Positions 5,350 to 6,261 of a stretch of DNA of 6,261 nucleotides are shown in pieces. Under the pieces are notes generated by a model. The model had not been told where the DNA came from. It saw nothing but the letters and a program-made list of their open reading frames with translations, and did no database searches. Both the position numbers and the translations under genes were made by a program. Position 1 is the first letter of the stretch; each line of letters begins with the position of its first letter. This DNA is from SG8-40 sp035528435 (GTDB lineage Bacteria > Pseudomonadota > Gammaproteobacteria > Burkholderiales > Eutrophovitaceae). The stretch is from positions 1 through 6,261 of the forward strand of contig DATKYN010000018.1 in NCBI GenBank assembly GCA_035528435.1, in the 5' to 3' direction.

Positions 5350-6261
5350 CTAGCCGCGAATATGCCCGTCACCCAGGACGACCCACTTCAGCGATGTCAG
5401 TCCTTCCAGCCCGACCGGTCCGCGCGCATGGAGCTTGTCGGTTGAAATCCCGATTTCGGCGCCCAGGCCGTATTCAAAGCCGTCGGCGAAACGTGTTGAT
5501 GCATTGACCATCACCGAACTGGAGTCGACTTCACGCAGAAACCGGCGCGCCCGGCTCCAGTCCTCCGTAACGATTGCATCGGTGTGTTGCGATCCGTACT
5601 GCGCAATGTGGTCAATCGCCTGGTCGAGGCCGTCAACCACGCGTACCGCCAGTATGGGCGCGAGATACTCAGCGTACCAGTCTTCCTCCGACGCCGCGGT
5701 CATTTCGGGAACCAGCGCGCGTGCTGCGTCATCACCGCGCAGTTCCACGCCTTTGTCGGTATAGATTTTTGCCAGCGGCGGCAGTACGGCGGCTGCAATA
5801 TCCCGGTGCACCAGCAGCGTCTCCAGTGTGTTGCAAGTGCCGTAACGCTGCGTCTTGGCGTTAACGGCGATGCGCACGGCTTTCTCGCTGTCGGCGCGGT
5901 CATCGATATAGACGTGGCAAACACCGTCGAGGTGCTTCAGCACCGGAATACGTGCATCGTTTGAAACGCGCTCGATCAGGCCCTTACCGCCGCGCGGCAC
6001 GATGATGTCGACGTATTCCTTCATCGTGATCAGTTCGCCGACCGCGGCGCGATCGGTTGTTTCGATCACCTGGACGGCCTGTTCCGGCAGTCCGGCAGCA
6101 CGCAAGCCTTCGTGCACGCAGATGCCGATGGACTGGTTCGAGTGAATCGCCTCGGAGCCTCCGCGAAGAATGGCGGCGTTACCGGCTTTCAGACACAGGC
6201 CCGCGGCATCTGCGGTGACGTTCGGACGTGATTCGTAAATGATGCCGATGACGCCGAGCGG
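5350..6261 (-). CDS. proA: Gamma-glutamyl phosphate reductase (glutamate-5-semialdehyde dehydrogenase), 5' end beyond window
   Basis: This gene encodes the second enzyme of proline synthesis, which reduces gamma-glutamyl phosphate to glutamate-5-semialdehyde with NADPH in the cytoplasm. The window shows the last 303 residues; the frame is open to the right edge, so roughly 115 N-terminal residues are missing compared with the 417-residue E. coli protein. Visible family signatures are PLGVIGIIYESRPNVTADAA at the start of the visible part, LKAGNAAILRGGSEA, VPRGGKGLI, the catalytic-cysteine segment KTQRYGTCNTLETLLVH (Cys codon at 5833-5835), NASTRFADGFEYGLGAEIGI and, near the end, GPVGLEGLTSLKW. 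No frameshift or internal stop is seen. The enzyme belongs to the aldehyde dehydrogenase superfamily. The usual partner glutamate 5-kinase (proB) is not in the window. The stop codon is TAG at 5350-5352, followed by the 210-nt spacer before lpdA, so cotranscription with lpdA is doubtful. Confidence 0.97.
   Translation of the reverse strand, partial: PLGVIGIIYESRPNVTADAAGLCLKAGNAAILRGGSEAIHSNQSIGICVHEGLRAAGLPEQAVQVIETTDRAAVGELITMKEYVDIIVPRGGKGLIERVSNDARIPVLKHLDGVCHVYIDDRADSEKAVRIAVNAKTQRYGTCNTLETLLVHRDIAAAVLPPLAKIYTDKGVELRGDDAARALVPEMTAASEEDWYAEYLAPILAVRVVDGLDQAIDHIAQYGSQHTDAIVTEDWSRARRFLREVDSSSVMVNASTRFADGFEYGLGAEIGISTDKLHARGPVGLEGLTSLKWVVLGDGHIRG

Noticed and set aside
1..6261. Possibility of a novel defence, mobile or secretion system.
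   Set aside because: Every long frame with real signatures belongs to a known metabolic, transport or DUF2889 family. There are no integrases, terminal repeats, repeat arrays or unusual composition.

Overview
The window looks like ordinary chromosomal DNA from a GC-rich proteobacterium. The best guess is Betaproteobacteria, because a DUF2889 protein, a dihydrolipoyl dehydrogenase with its own lipoyl domain, a NudC of that style and ProA occur together. This placement is inferred from gene content and was not tested by a search. There are no tRNA or rRNA genes, CRISPR arrays, insertion sequences, phage genes or toxin genes.

Layout, from left to right: (1) positions 1-418 on the plus strand hold the 3' part of a DUF2889 gene, broken by an apparent one-base deletion near 91-96. 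(2) A short convergent gap (419-445) contains a 9-bp GC-rich hairpin. (3) Everything else is on the minus strand. In transcription order it reads proA (5' end cut by the window edge), a 210-nt gap with a terminator-like hairpin and U-tract, lpdA, a 94-nt gap with a hairpin, nudC, a glutathione S-transferase (9-nt gap), a 129-nt gap with a short direct repeat, a periplasmic glycine-betaine-type substrate-binding protein, and a small cupin (13-nt gap).

Together these genes cover proline synthesis (ProA), the E3 step of a 2-oxo-acid dehydrogenase complex (LpdA), NADH/NAD-RNA hydrolysis (NudC), glutathione-dependent chemistry (GST) and uptake or sensing of a compatible solute such as betaine or choline (the binding protein). 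ProA and the binding protein could both relate to osmolyte economy, and LpdA, NudC and GST to redox and NAD metabolism. The spacing supports only two tight pairs, nudC-GST and binding protein-cupin, so a single functional pathway is not shown.

I found no convincing new biological system. The observations most worth checking are the DUF2889 frameshift, the terminator-like element 22 nt upstream of the lpdA start, lpdA standing apart from aceE/aceF, and the binding protein having no visible permease or ATPase.
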